64,000 nt of DNA, taken from the NCBI RefSeq assembly GCF_000763945.1, contig NZ_JQFJ01000002.1, positions 1 to 64,000 on the forward strand. The letters run 5' to 3'. The translations under genes were made by a program, and so were the position numbers. The notes beneath the pieces were generated by a model. That model saw nothing but the letters and a program-made list of their open reading frames with translations, searched no databases and was not told the origin of the DNA. Positions within the stretch are counted from its first letter, which is position 1. Every line of letters starts with the position of its first letter. Source of the stretch: Sphingopyxis sp. MWB1. Lineage in GTDB: Bacteria; Pseudomonadota; Alphaproteobacteria; Sphingomonadales; Sphingomonadaceae. Below, piece after piece: positions 22,177 to 31,875 of the stretch.

Positions 22177-24138
22177 ATGTCTGCTGAGTCGCAAAAGGCG
22201 ACGGACCGCGCCATGGGCGCTGCTCCGACCGCCGCCGAAACCGGCCATTATGGCCACGGCCATCAGGGCGACGGCAAATTAAAGCTGGCGGTCGGCGCCG
22301 TTGGCGTCGTTTTTGGCGATATCGGGACCAGCCCGCTCTACGCTTTTCGCGAGACATTTGCTGGCCATCATCCGATCGAGCCCGACCGGCTCCACATCTA
22401 TGGCGTACTGAGCCTTGTTTTCTGGTCGATGATGCTCGTCGTCACCTTCAAATATGTGCTGACGATCATGCGCGCCGACAACAAGGGGGAGGGCGGCAGC
22501 CTTGCCCTTCTCGCGCTGATCAGCCGCTCCTCCGAAGGCAAGCGCTGGACGTGGCCGATCATCCTGCTCGGCGTTTTTGCAACGGCGCTATTCTATGGCG
22601 ACAGCATGATCACGCCGGCCATGTCGGTTCTTTCGGCGACCGAGGGGCTGACTTATGTTAACAAGGGCTTTTCGCCTTATATTGTGCCGATTGCGCTTGC
22701 GATCCTGATATTCCTTTTCGCCATTCAGTCGCGCGGAACATCGAAGGTCGGGGCCTTGTTCGGCCCGATCATGCTCTGTTATTTTCTGATGCTCGCGACA
22801 TTGGGCGTCATGCATATCGCCGCCAATCCGTGGATTATCGTCGAAACGGTCAATCCGCTGAATGCGCTGCGTTTCTTCTATCTCGATGGTTTTACCGCGT
22901 TTATCGCCCTTGGTGCAGTGGTGCTTGCGGTGACGGGGGCCGAGGCGCTCTATGCCGATATGGGCCATTTCGGACGCGGGCCGATCGGGCTGAGCTGGCT
23001 GGTCTTTGTGCTGCCCGCGCTGATGCTCAACTATATGGGGCAGGGCGCGATGGTATTGGCCGCCGAAGCGGGGCCGCGCGCCGACCTGATCGCCGACCCC
23101 TTTTTCCAGATGATGCCCGACGCCTGGCGCATTCCCGTGGTGATATTGGCCTTGCTTGCAACGATCATTGCCAGTCAGGCCGTGATTTCGGGCGCTTTCT
23201 CGCTAACCCAGCAGGCGATCCAGCTCGGCTTTATCCCGCGCCTGCGCGTTGAACATACCAGCGCGTCGGCGGCCGGGCAGATTTATATTCCGGTGGTGAA
23301 CTGGTTCCTGATGACGATGGTGATCATCCTCGTCCTCTTCTTTGGATCGTCCAGCAATTTGGCTGCGGCCTATGGTATCGCGGTGACGGGGGCGATGTTC
23401 ATCGACACATGTTTGATGAGCGTGGTTCTTTTCACGCTGTGGAAATGGCCCGCTTGGAAAGCGTTGCCGGTTCTGGCTGTCTTCTTCATCGTCGATATCG
23501 CCTATTTCGGGGCGAACCTTATCAAGGTTCCCGATGGCGGCTGGGTGCCGCTGGCCATTGGTCTCACCATCTTCACGCTGCTGACCACCTGGTCGCGCGG
23601 CCGCGCATTGATGCAGCGTGAGATGGCCGAAGGCGCAATGCCCATCCCGGTGTTCGTCAAATCCGCGGCGAACAGCGCGACCCGCGTGCCCGGAACGGCG
23701 GTTTTCATGACGTCGTCGGCGGACGGTGTCCCGCATGCGCTGCTTCACAATCTGAAGCATAACAAGGTGCTGCACGAGCGGATCATCCTGCTCACGGTCA
23801 AAATTGCCGATGTGCCTTTCGTGCGCGAAGAAAAGCTGTGTGCGCTGGAGGATCTGGGGCAGGGATTCCACCGGCTTGTGCTGAATTATGGTTTCATGCA
23901 GCCCGTCGATGTTCCGGCGGCTTTGGACCGCGTGACCAGCTGTGGCGGCGAGTTCAAGATGATTGAAACCAGCTTCTTCCTGTCGCGCCAGACACTGATC
24001 GCCGCCAAGAAGCCGGGTATGCCCCTGTGGCGCGAGAAATTATTCGCATGGATGCTGCGCAATTCGGAAAGCGCGATGGAATATTTCCGCCTGCCGTCGA
24101 ACCGCGTGGTCGAACTGGGGAGCCAGGTCGCCATATAA
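22177..24138 (+). CDS. kup: Low-affinity potassium uptake protein Kup
   Basis: A 653-residue potassium:proton symporter of the KUP/HAK/KT family. The family start motif is [16 protein letters not shown] (about 42-57). Next come [35 protein letters not shown] and [13 protein letters not shown], all strongly conserved. About 12 membrane spans end near residue 455, followed by a cytoplasmic domain ([27 protein letters not shown]). It is full length and ends 65 bp before a strong terminator shared with the convergent gene. Confidence 0.95.
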   Translation: MSAESQKATDRAMGAAPTAAETGHYGHGHQGDGKLKLAVGAVGVVFGDIGTSPLYAFRETFAGHHPIEPDRLHIYGVLSLVFWSMMLVVTFKYVLTIMRADNKGEGGSLALLALISRSSEGKRWTWPIILLGVFATALFYGDSMITPAMSVLSATEGLTYVNKGFSPYIVPIALAILIFLFAIQSRGTSKVGALFGPIMLCYFLMLATLGVMHIAANPWIIVETVNPLNALRFFYLDGFTAFIALGAVVLAVTGAEALYADMGHFGRGPIGLSWLVFVLPALMLNYMGQGAMVLAAEAGPRADLIADPFFQMMPDAWRIPVVILALLATIIASQAVISGAFSLTQQAIQLGFIPRLRVEHTSASAAGQIYIPVVNWFLMTMVIILVLFFGSSSNLAAAYGIAVTGAMFIDTCLMSVVLFTLWKWPAWKALPVLAVFFIVDIAYFGANLIKVPDGGWVPLAIGLTIFTLLTTWSRGRALMQREMAEGAMPIPVFVKSAANSATRVPGTAVFMTSSADGVPHALLHNLKHNKVLHERIILLTVKIADVPFVREEKLCALEDLGQGFHRLVLNYGFMQPVDVPAALDRVTSCGGEFKMIETSFFLSRQTLIAAKKPGMPLWREKLFAWMLRNSESAMEYFRLPSNRVVELGSQVAI

Positions 24139-24202
24139 GCGGGGGGCGGGGGGCCGGGCTGTCAGCGCCTTTTTTCGCTGCATCCTGTGTTTTGGCAATC
24201 CC

Positions 24203-24244
24203 GCGCGGATGAATAGGGGGAATTTGCCCCTCGTTCATCCGCGC
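24203..24244. terminator. Bidirectional terminator between kup and the convergent gene
   Basis: An 11-bp perfect stem (GCGCGGATGAA / TTCATCCGCGC) with an inner GGGG/CCCC pairing forms a long hairpin in the 126-bp convergent gap. No long T-run follows, but the symmetry serves both strands. Confidence 0.65.
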
Positions 24245-24264
24245 ATCTGTGTCAAAGCCCCGCT

Positions 24265-25236
24265 TCAGGCGCGATATTTCGCCTGCAGAGCGCGATAGGC
24301 CTCATGATATTCTTCGGCGAGCTGAGCGACGAAATCGGCGGCGGGGCGGACCGCGCCGACCGCGCCAATGCCCTGGCCCGAGCCCCAGATATCCTTCCAT
24401 GCTTTCGCTTTGCTGCCGTCGCCAGAGCCGAAATTCATTGTCTTCAGGTCACCCTTGGGCAGATTGTCGGGGTCGAGGCCCGCCGCGACGATCGAGCCGC
24501 GCAGATAATTGCCATGAACGCCGGTGAAGAGGTCGGAATAGACGATGTCGCCCGCGCGCCCTTCGACGATGCCTTCCTTGTAGCCTTCCGCGGCATTCGC
24601 CTCCTCACACGCGATAAAGGCGCTGCCGATATAGGCGAGGTCGGCACCGCACGCCTGCGCGGCGAGCACCGAGCGGCCATGGGCAATGGCGCCGGACAGA
24701 GCGATGGGCCCGTCGAACCAGCTGCGGATTTCCTGCACCAAGGCAAAGGGTGACTGCGTGCCAGCATGGCCGCCTGCACCCGCTGCGACGGGGATCAGCC
24801 CGTCGGCGCCCTTTTCCACCGCCTTGCGGGCGAAACGATCGTCGATGACATCGTGCATCGTGATGCCGCCCCAATTATGCACCGCCTGATTCAGCTCTTC
24901 GCGCGCGCCGAGCGAGGTGATGGTGATCGGCACCTTCCATTTTTCGCAGGTTGCAAGATCCTGTTCGAGCCGGTCGTTCGAGCGATGGACGATCTGGTTG
25001 ACGGCAAAGGGGGCGGCGGGCTTGTCCGGATTGTCGCGGTCCCACGCGGCCAGTTCTTCGGTGATACGGTGCAGCCATTCTTCGAGAAGGCTTTGCGGCC
25101 GGGCGTTGAGCGCCGGGAAGCTGCCGACGATTCCGGCCTTGCACTGTGCGATTACCAGATCCGGTCCCGAAACGATGAACAGGGGCGAGCCGATAACGGG
25201 CAGGCGAAGACGGTCAAAAATCGGGGGCAGGGCCAT
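24265..25236 (-). CDS. Nitronate monooxygenase family flavoprotein
   Basis: A 323-residue FMN-dependent TIM-barrel enzyme of the nitronate monooxygenase (2-nitropropane dioxygenase) family. Visible motifs are PVIGSPLFIVSGPDLVIAQ (N-terminal), ADGLIPVAAGAGGHAGTQSP (flavin-binding, with the conserved His) and IALSGAIAHGRSVLAAQACGAD with IGSAFIAC. Family members oxidise alkyl nitronates, but many act on unknown substrates. The start has few alternatives. A second, more distant family member lies at 54500-55642. Confidence 0.86.
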   Translation of the reverse strand: MALPPIFDRLRLPVIGSPLFIVSGPDLVIAQCKAGIVGSFPALNARPQSLLEEWLHRITEELAAWDRDNPDKPAAPFAVNQIVHRSNDRLEQDLATCEKWKVPITITSLGAREELNQAVHNWGGITMHDVIDDRFARKAVEKGADGLIPVAAGAGGHAGTQSPFALVQEIRSWFDGPIALSGAIAHGRSVLAAQACGADLAYIGSAFIACEEANAAEGYKEGIVEGRAGDIVYSDLFTGVHGNYLRGSIVAAGLDPDNLPKGDLKTMNFGSGDGSKAKAWKDIWGSGQGIGAVGAVRPAADFVAQLAEEYHEAYRALQAKYRA

Positions 25237-25432
25237 GAATCACTCTCTCCGGTTGCGGTTTGAAACTGACCTTAACGTAAGCGGAAGGTCGTGCAAGATT
25301 GATTGCGAGTTTTTACCTCATTCTTCTGGCCCTTGCCTCACTCTTTCGATCGGATACACAGGGGCGATATCAGCATGCGGCGCCGAAGGGGTGTCCAAGG
25401 CTTTCCATACCGTAAACAGGGGACAAGCGTTT

Positions 25433-26371
25433 ATGCCATCGGGCCTTTTTGCTCTGCTTGACGATGTCGCCACGATCACCAAGGTGGCGGCGGCGAGCAT
25501 CGACGATATTGGCGCGGCAGCGTCCAAGGCGGGGGTGAAGGCCGCCGGGGTTGTGGTTGATGATACGGCGGTCACCCCGCGCTATCTGACCGGTTTTACG
25601 CCGGACCGCGAATTGCCGGTGATCTGGCGGATCGCCAAGGGCTCGTTCAAGAACAAGCTGCTGTTCATCCTGCCGGTGCTGCTGCTTTTGTCGGCGTTTG
25701 CCCAATGGGCGATCACCCCCATTTTGATGATCGGCGGCACCTATTTATGCTTCGAGGGCGCCGAAAAAGTCTGGCACTCGCTACGAAAGAAAAAAGGCGA
25801 TCTGGCCGAAGAAGCCGCCATCGTTGCCGACAAGGCGCATGAGGAAAAAATGGTTTCCGGCGCGATCCGTACCGATTTCATCCTGTCGGCGGAGATTATG
25901 GTGATCGCGCTCAACGAGGTGCTGACCGAACCCATGCCGATGCGGGCGGCGACATTGGTGGTGGTTGCGATCGGCATCACCATTGCTGTCTATGGCGTGG
26001 TCGGCCTGATCGTGAAGATGGATGATATCGGGCTGGCGATGACCCGGGGAGGGTCGGGGTTTCGCAAGGCGGTCGGACGCTGGCTCGTCGCCTTCATGCC
26101 CAAATTGCTGGCGGCGCTGGCGGTAATCGGAACGGCGGCGATGCTGTGGGTCGGGGGGCAGATCGTCCTGCACGGTCTGGATGAATATCATATCGGCAAT
26201 ATCGGCCATGGCCTGCATGATATCGCCCAAGCCGTAGCAGGCGGCCTGCCCGGTGCGGGGCTGTGGGAATGGGTAATCAATGCTGCCGGTGCGGGCGTGT
26301 TCGGTTTGATCCTGGGCGGGATGGTCGTGGCGCTGCTCCACTTGATACCGGGGCGCAAGGCGGAGCATTGA
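25433..26371 (+). CDS. DUF808 family inner membrane protein (YedI-like)
   Basis: A 312-residue membrane protein of the DUF808/YedI family, start MPSGLFALLDDVATITKVAAASIDD, then KAAGVVVDDTAVTPRYLTGF, which is the family hallmark. Seven or so hydrophobic segments include NKLLFILPVLLLLSAF and MLWVGGQIVLHGL. Function is not established. The ATG at 25433 has a weak GGGGA upstream. A longer frame running back into the preceding divergent gene was rejected because homologs begin at MPSGLFALLDD. Confidence 0.85.
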   Translation: MPSGLFALLDDVATITKVAAASIDDIGAAASKAGVKAAGVVVDDTAVTPRYLTGFTPDRELPVIWRIAKGSFKNKLLFILPVLLLLSAFAQWAITPILMIGGTYLCFEGAEKVWHSLRKKKGDLAEEAAIVADKAHEEKMVSGAIRTDFILSAEIMVIALNEVLTEPMPMRAATLVVVAIGITIAVYGVVGLIVKMDDIGLAMTRGGSGFRKAVGRWLVAFMPKLLAALAVIGTAAMLWVGGQIVLHGLDEYHIGNIGHGLHDIAQAVAGGLPGAGLWEWVINAAGAGVFGLILGGMVVALLHLIPGRKAEH

Positions 26372-26381
26372 GGAGGGGCTG

Positions 26382-27614
26382 CTAGCCCAGCCGATCCCTT
26401 AGCGCATAATAGAGCAGTCCCAGCACCGCGAGCGGGGTCTGAAGCCATTTGCCGCCGGGAAAGGGGCGAGCGGGCAGATTGGCGAAAAGGTCGAAGCGTT
26501 CGGCAGTTCCCGCCATCGCTTCGGCGATAAGCTCGCCCGCCAGGGTCGTCACGAGCGCGCCATGACCTGAAAAGCCATGGGCATAGAATATATTGCCGCG
26601 TCGCCCGACATGCGGAAGCCGGTTCATCGTCACCGCGACCGCGCCGCCCCAGCCATAGTCGATGGGCGCGGCGGCGATCTGCGGAAACAGCTCGGCCATA
26701 AAGGGGCGGACAAAGGCGGCGATGTCGCGGGGTGGGCGCTGTGTATAGCGTTCGCCACCCCCGAAAATCAGCCTCTTGTCAGCCGACAGCCGATAATAGT
26801 TGAGGATGAAGCGGCTGTCGGAAATGGCGGCATCGCCGGGGATGAGTGCGTCAGCTTCGCGTAGCGGCGCCGTGGCGATATTAAAATTCATGATCGGCAC
26901 GGTGTAGCGGCCCAGCGCCGGATCAATTTCCCCGATCCAGTGATCGGTGGCGTTGATGACATAGCTTGCCTTCGCGCTTGCCTCCTCAGGCGTCATCCGG
27001 CGCTCTTCGATCAGGCGCACTCCTGCGGCTTCGGCCGCGCGGGCGAGGCCGAGGGCATAGTTGAGCGGATGAAAATGGCCACCCTGCGGGTCGCGGATGC
27101 CGCCATGATAGCAGGTGGTGGCGACATGGGCGCCCATCTCCTCTGGCGCAATCCGCTCTGTCGCATAGCCAAAGCGGCGTTCGAGATAATCGGCCTCGCG
27201 CTGCATGGCGGCAAAGTCCCGCGGGGTCCAGGCGGCCTCGACATGGCCGGATTTGAGGTCACAGGCGATGCCATGGCGGTTGATGCGCGCCTTGACCCGA
27301 TTGCTGCGCCAGCAGAGGTCGAACAAGGCGTCGGCGCGTTCGCGCCCCAGTTCGGCCTCGATCTGGGAGGCGCTCCAGCGCAGGCCGGGGATAAGCTGTC
27401 CGCCATTGCGCCCCGAAGCGCCGAAGCCGATATGCTGCGCTTCGTAGAGGATGACCGAAAAGCCGCGTTCGGCGCAGGCCAGCGCGGCGGCAAGGCCGGT
27501 GAAGCCGCCGCCGATCACCGCAACATCGGCGCGCTCTTCGCCCGCGAACGGCCGGGGGCGCCAATCGTTCGCCGTCGCGGCATAATAGCTGTGGTTGAGC
27601 GGGTCGGGGGTCAT
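26382..27614 (-). CDS. puuB: FAD-dependent gamma-glutamylputrescine oxidase-like protein
   Basis: A 410-residue DAO-family flavoenzyme. It has the Rossmann dinucleotide fold ADVAVIGGGFTGLAAALACAERG (about 29-51), GFGASGRNGGQLIPGL, and the C-terminal FAD motif GWGGAVAVTMNRLPHVG with YAHGFSGHGALVTTLAGELIAE. These match PuuB, which oxidises gamma-glutamylputrescine with release of ammonia and H2O2. It lies 30 bp downstream of a PuuA-like glutamine synthetase on the same strand, which supports the assignment. The substrate could be another amine. Confidence 0.82.
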   Translation of the reverse strand: MTPDPLNHSYYAATANDWRPRPFAGEERADVAVIGGGFTGLAAALACAERGFSVILYEAQHIGFGASGRNGGQLIPGLRWSASQIEAELGRERADALFDLCWRSNRVKARINRHGIACDLKSGHVEAAWTPRDFAAMQREADYLERRFGYATERIAPEEMGAHVATTCYHGGIRDPQGGHFHPLNYALGLARAAEAAGVRLIEERRMTPEEASAKASYVINATDHWIGEIDPALGRYTVPIMNFNIATAPLREADALIPGDAAISDSRFILNYYRLSADKRLIFGGGERYTQRPPRDIAAFVRPFMAELFPQIAAAPIDYGWGGAVAVTMNRLPHVGRRGNIFYAHGFSGHGALVTTLAGELIAEAMAGTAERFDLFANLPARPFPGGKWLQTPLAVLGLLYYALRDRLG

Positions 27615-27644
27615 GGACGAAGGGAGCAGGGGCCGCGCGCCGGG

Positions 27645-28991
27645 TCAGACGCGCATCAGCAGATGCTCACGCTCCCAGCTCGACACGACCGATTGATAGT
27701 TGAACAGCTCATAGTCCTTCACCGCAAAGAAGATTTCGAAGAAATCATCGCCCAGAAGATTGCGGACCTTTTTGCAGGACGAGAAGCGGTCGAGCGCAGC
27801 CTCCAGCGTGCGGGGCAGGGTGCGCGCGCGGTTATAGGCGCTGCCGGTGATCGGCTTGGGCGGCACCATCCGGTCGGTCATGCCGATATAGCCGCAGAGC
27901 AGCGAAGCGATGATGGCGAGATAGGGATTGGCATCGGCCCCCGGCAGCCGGTTTTCGACGCGCCGGTTCGCCTTGTCCGAAATGGGGACGCGAAAGCCGC
28001 AGGAGCGGTTGTCTATGCCCCAATGGCCATTGATCGGCGCGGCGCTGTCGGGGCGCATCCGGCGGAAGCTGTTGACATTGGGCGCCCACATGGGGGCGAT
28101 TTGCGGCATGAAGCGCACCAGCCCTGCGACATAGCTGCGGAACATCGCGCTGTCGCGGCCATTGGCCGTGGCGAACAGGTTGCGACCGGTCTCGATATCG
28201 ACGACCGACTGGTGGATATGCATCGAACTGCCCGGTTGGCCCGACATGGGATTGGCCATGAAGGTCGCGTAAACGCCATGCTGCCGCGCGACATTGCGGA
28301 CCACCCGCTTGAACAGAAACACTTCGTCGGCAAGGCGCAGCGGATCGCCATGAAGAAAATTGATCTCGAGCTGTGCCGGGCCCATTTCGTGGATCATCGT
28401 GTCGATATCGAGCCCCATCAGCTCGCAATCGTCATAGATATGATCGATGATATCCTCATATTCGTTCATCGCCTCCAGCCCATAGGGTTGACTGGCATTT
28501 TCCGACCGGCCCGACTGGCCGGTGGGCGGCGTCAGCGGGAAATCGGGGTCGGTGTTGGGCGAGACGAGGTAAAATTCCACCTCGGGCGCGATGATCGGCC
28601 GCCAGCCGCGTTCGGCATAAAGGGCGAGCACCTTTTTCAGCAGCGCGCGCGGGGCGATATTCACCTCGCTGCCGTCGCTGTTGAAGGCGTCGGCGATGAC
28701 AAAGGCCGTGGGGGTGGAAAAGCCCGGTGCCACCCGGATCGTGTCGGGGTCGGGCACCAGAATGCGGTCGGGGTCCTTGTCCCATATATCGCCGATATCG
28801 TCGGGATAATGGCCGTCGATGGTGCAGATGAAAACACTGCCGGGAATGCGGAGCGATCCGTCGCTGACCGACGACAGAAATTTCTTGGCCGGCAAGACCT
28901 TGCCGCGCTGAACGCCATTGATGTCGGGAACGATGCACTCGACCTCGTCGATCTTGTGCTCGGTGATCCATTGTTTGAGATTGATCGTCAT
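27645..28991 (-). CDS. puuA: Glutamine synthetase family, gamma-glutamylputrescine synthetase-like
   Basis: A 448-residue type I-like glutamine synthetase of the PuuA group. The beta-grasp domain holds ECIVPDINGVQRGKVLPA. The catalytic domain has EMGPAQLEINFLHGDPL, GSSMHIHQSV, SFRRMRPDSAAP and RVENRLPGADANPYLA. PuuA ligates glutamate to putrescine with ATP as the first step of the Puu pathway. The ATG at 28991 was chosen at MTINLKQWITEHKIDEVEC; the open frame upstream extends into the divergent aminotransferase promoter. Neighbours are puuB downstream and a class III aminotransferase upstream (divergent). Confidence 0.86.
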   Translation of the reverse strand: MTINLKQWITEHKIDEVECIVPDINGVQRGKVLPAKKFLSSVSDGSLRIPGSVFICTIDGHYPDDIGDIWDKDPDRILVPDPDTIRVAPGFSTPTAFVIADAFNSDGSEVNIAPRALLKKVLALYAERGWRPIIAPEVEFYLVSPNTDPDFPLTPPTGQSGRSENASQPYGLEAMNEYEDIIDHIYDDCELMGLDIDTMIHEMGPAQLEINFLHGDPLRLADEVFLFKRVVRNVARQHGVYATFMANPMSGQPGSSMHIHQSVVDIETGRNLFATANGRDSAMFRSYVAGLVRFMPQIAPMWAPNVNSFRRMRPDSAAPINGHWGIDNRSCGFRVPISDKANRRVENRLPGADANPYLAIIASLLCGYIGMTDRMVPPKPITGSAYNRARTLPRTLEAALDRFSSCKKVRNLLGDDFFEIFFAVKDYELFNYQSVVSSWEREHLLMRV

Positions 28992-29157
28992 ATGCCCTCG
29001 TGCGGGCCGGGCGCCCGCTATGCCCCGCAGCCTATCGTGAAGCGCAGGGCGGCGCCAGTGGCCGCATTGGCGATTGCCACTCTGACAGAGGCTTGGCACA
29101 TTCGCTTCGCGGGGGCGACAACAGGTGCCGGGATGGCGCCGTGAAATGGAGAGCCGA

Positions 29158-30474
29158 ATGCGCGGGGACAATGACCAGTTGGCGGCCTTTTGGATGCCTT
29201 TCACCGCCAACCGCGTATTCAAGACGCATCCGCGCCAGCTCGTTTCGGCGAGCGGCCTCTATTATCAGAGCAGCGACGGGCGGACGATCCTCGACGGCAC
29301 CGCCGGGCTGTGGTGCAGCAATGCAGGCCATTGCCGCCCCGAAATTACCGAAGCGATTGCGAAGGCGGCAGCGACGCTCGATTTTGCGCCGACCTTTCAG
29401 CTGGGGCATCCCTTGCCCTTTGAGCTGGCGCAGCGGGTCGCCGCGCTGATGCCGCCGGATCTGGACCGGATATTCTTTACCAACAGCGGGTCCGAATCGG
29501 TTGATACGGCGCTGAAAATAGCGCTCGCGGTACAGCGGGCGCGGGGGCAGGGGACGCGGACCCGGCTGATCGGGCGCGAGCGCGGCTATCATGGCACCGG
29601 CTTTGGCGGGATCAGTGTTGGCGGGATCGTCGCCAATCGGCGCAGCTTTGGCAGCGGCCTGCCGGGCGCCGACCATCTGCGGCACACGCATGATCTGGCG
29701 CGCAATGCCTTTACGCGCGGATTGCCGGAGCATGGCGCCGAGCTGGCCGATGATTTGCAGCGCCTCGTCGATCTGCATGGCGCCGACACTATTGCGGCGG
29801 TCATTGTCGAACCGATGGCCGGATCGACCGGGGTGCTATTGCCGCCAAAGGGCTATTTGCAGCGGCTGCGCGAAATTTGCGACCGGCACGGCATCATCCT
29901 GATCTTTGACGAGGTGATCACCGCCTTTGGTCGGCTGGGCGCGGCGACCGCCGCCGAAGCCTGGGGCGTGACCTCCGATATCATCACCATGGCCAAGGGG
30001 CTGACCAATGGCGCGGTGCCGATGGGCGCGGTGGCGGTGCGGCGAGGGCTGTACGATCTGGTGATCGACAGCGTGCCGGGCGGGATCGAGCTGTTCCACG
30101 GCTATACTTATTCGGGTCATCCGCTGGCGAGCGCGGCGGGACTGGCGACGCTCGACCTCTATGCAAAGGAGGGATTGTTCGACCGCGCGCGCGGGCTGGC
30201 GCCTTATTGGGAGGAGGCCGCGCATCAGCTCAAGGGGCGGCGGCATGTCATTGACATTCGTACCGCCGGCCTCGTCGCGGGGATCGAGCTGGAGCCGCGC
30301 CCCGGCGTTCCCACGGCGCGCGCGACCGAATTATTTCATGCCGCCTTTGACGCGGGGCTGCTGGTGCGCGCGACAGGCGATACCATCGCGCTGTCGCCGC
30401 CGCTGATTGTCGAGCGTGAGCATATCGACCGCATGTTCGCTATGATCGGCGATCTTTTGGGGCAGATCCGCTGA
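29158..30474 (+). CDS. Class III PLP aminotransferase (putrescine/beta-alanine:pyruvate type)
   Basis: A 438-residue omega-amino acid aminotransferase. It begins FWMPFTANRVFKTHPRQL, then DGTAGLWCSNAGHCRPEI, typical of the beta-alanine/SpuC group. The PLP-binding region has IFFTNSGSESVDTALKIAL, IVEPMAGSTGV, LIFDEVITAFGRLG and the Schiff-base lysine in ITMAKGLTNGAVPMGAV. The ATG at 29158 is preceded by GGAGAG; upstream ATGs at 29125 and 29146 are also in frame. It is divergent from puuA, so it probably deaminates putrescine or another polyamine-derived amine. The exact amine donor is inferred from context. Confidence 0.84.
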   Translation: MRGDNDQLAAFWMPFTANRVFKTHPRQLVSASGLYYQSSDGRTILDGTAGLWCSNAGHCRPEITEAIAKAAATLDFAPTFQLGHPLPFELAQRVAALMPPDLDRIFFTNSGSESVDTALKIALAVQRARGQGTRTRLIGRERGYHGTGFGGISVGGIVANRRSFGSGLPGADHLRHTHDLARNAFTRGLPEHGAELADDLQRLVDLHGADTIAAVIVEPMAGSTGVLLPPKGYLQRLREICDRHGIILIFDEVITAFGRLGAATAAEAWGVTSDIITMAKGLTNGAVPMGAVAVRRGLYDLVIDSVPGGIELFHGYTYSGHPLASAAGLATLDLYAKEGLFDRARGLAPYWEEAAHQLKGRRHVIDIRTAGLVAGIELEPRPGVPTARATELFHAAFDAGLLVRATGDTIALSPPLIVEREHIDRMFAMIGDLLGQIR

Positions 30475-30492
30475 GGAAGCGCGGAGCGCTCG

Positions 30493-31725
30493 TCAGTCGC
30501 CCGCCTTCAAGGGCAGGTTGATCGAGACAATCGTGCCCTTTCCGGGTTCGCTGGCGATGTGAAGCTTTGCCTGATGACGTTCGGCAATATGTTTGACGAT
30601 GGCGAGGCCAAGGCCGGTGCCGCCAACCGACCGGCTGCGGGCTTCATCGACACGGTAGAAACGCTCGGTCAGGCGCGGCAGATGTTCGGGCGCAATGCCA
30701 TCGCCCTCATCCGCGACCGATAGCAGCGCCTGTTCGCCCTTGCGCTTCAATGTCACCGTAACCGGCGTGCCAGGGCGGCCATATTTCATCGCATTGGAGA
30801 TGATATTATGCGCCATCTGGCCAAGCTGCGCGGCGTCGCCTTCGAGCGGGAAGGGCGCTTCCTCGATCCGGGTGACGATATCGGCGGCGCGCTTGTCTTC
30901 GCCATCCTTGATCTGCGCGGCGGTCGCCCGCACGATGGCGCCGAGGTCGATCAGTGCGGTGGGCCGGCGAAAGCGGTCGGCCTCGACCCGCGAAATGGAC
31001 AATAGGTCAATCACCAGTTGCTGCATCCGCCGCGCTTCGCGGTCGATGATGGCAAGGAAACGGCTGCGCGTCGGCTGGTCAGCCTCGCCATTCATATCCT
31101 GCAGCGTTTCGACATAGCCGAGGATCGCTGCGAGCGGCGTACGCAGTTCATGGCTGGCATTGGCGACGAAATCCGACCGCATCCGGTCCGCCGCGTCGAG
31201 CGCCGAGCGATCGACCAGAAAGATGATCCGTTCGTTCCCCGACAGGGTGGCGGTCCGCATCGTCCAGCGCTGGCCCGAGCGCGGAAAATCGGCGAGGTTG
31301 ATGACCTGCAGGGCCGCCGCCTCGTCGGGCTGCGACAGATAGTCGGTCGCGGCGGGGTGGCGGATGGCGGTGCGAATATCGGCCCCCACAATGTGGCGCC
31401 CCAGCAACTGGATCGCTGCATCATTGGCGATGGTGACGATATTGTTTGCCGTGCCGATCACCGGCTCTTTTTCCTGATCGGCCCAGCGCGCGAAATCGGG
31501 ATGATGGAGCAGCGACACAAGCGGGGCGTCGGCGCCCTCCGATGCAGCGGCGCCCGGTTCGGGCAGGGATGACGGCAGTGCGGCATGGACGGTGGCGGCA
31601 GCCGCCACCCCTGCAAGCGTCAGGATCAGCACGGAAAGCAGGTCCCCGCCCGCCATCAGGGCAAAAATCGCAGCCAGCGCCACCAGCGTCAGCGCGATGA
31701 TCAGGCTGGAGAGACGATCGAACAT
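30493..31725 (-). CDS. phoR: Sensor histidine kinase, PhoR-like
   Basis: A 410-residue membrane kinase. Two N-terminal helices (about 7-25 and 28-48) are followed by a PAS-like domain (about 85-170) and a HisKA box SDFVANASHELRTPLAAILGY with phospho-acceptor His192. The ATPase domain has N box HNIISNAMKYGRPG, G1 VADEGDGIAPEHLPRLTERFYRVD and G2 GGTGLGLAIVKHIAERH. The layout matches PhoR, the phosphate-starvation kinase. No phoB, phoU or pst gene is adjacent, so its partner must be elsewhere and the phosphate role is by similarity. The ATG at 31725 (MFDRLSS) was preferred over 31743. Confidence 0.82.
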   Translation of the reverse strand: MFDRLSSLIIALTLVALAAIFALMAGGDLLSVLILTLAGVAAAATVHAALPSSLPEPGAAASEGADAPLVSLLHHPDFARWADQEKEPVIGTANNIVTIANDAAIQLLGRHIVGADIRTAIRHPAATDYLSQPDEAAALQVINLADFPRSGQRWTMRTATLSGNERIIFLVDRSALDAADRMRSDFVANASHELRTPLAAILGYVETLQDMNGEADQPTRSRFLAIIDREARRMQQLVIDLLSISRVEADRFRRPTALIDLGAIVRATAAQIKDGEDKRAADIVTRIEEAPFPLEGDAAQLGQMAHNIISNAMKYGRPGTPVTVTLKRKGEQALLSVADEGDGIAPEHLPRLTERFYRVDEARSRSVGGTGLGLAIVKHIAERHQAKLHIASEPGKGTIVSINLPLKAGD

Positions 31726-31842
31726 CAATGCTGCGCCTTGCATGGTGGCGCCGCTTTCGCAAGCCGCTTTACGCCTGTTAACTTGGGGCGTGCGCCTGTC
31801 CCATAGCGGGAATGGCCGGACGGTGGCGGGGGTTTTTCTTTT

Positions 31843-31854
31843 CCTGTTAACAGG
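31843..31854. promoter_or_regulatory. CCTGTTAACAGG palindrome upstream of Tat-exported protein
   Basis: A perfect 12-bp palindrome 22 bp before the ATG of the 137-residue exported protein. The half-site CCTGTTAAC also occurs at 31774-31782, between this gene and the divergent phoR. It is a candidate operator; the regulator is unknown. Confidence 0.35.
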
Positions 31855-31875
31855 ATTGGGCTATGCGCGAAGCCC

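Noticed and set aside
26940..29144. A 734-codon open frame opposite puuB and puuA
   Set aside because: It spans two well-defined genes in antisense and has no recognisable domain, so it is a GC-driven shadow.
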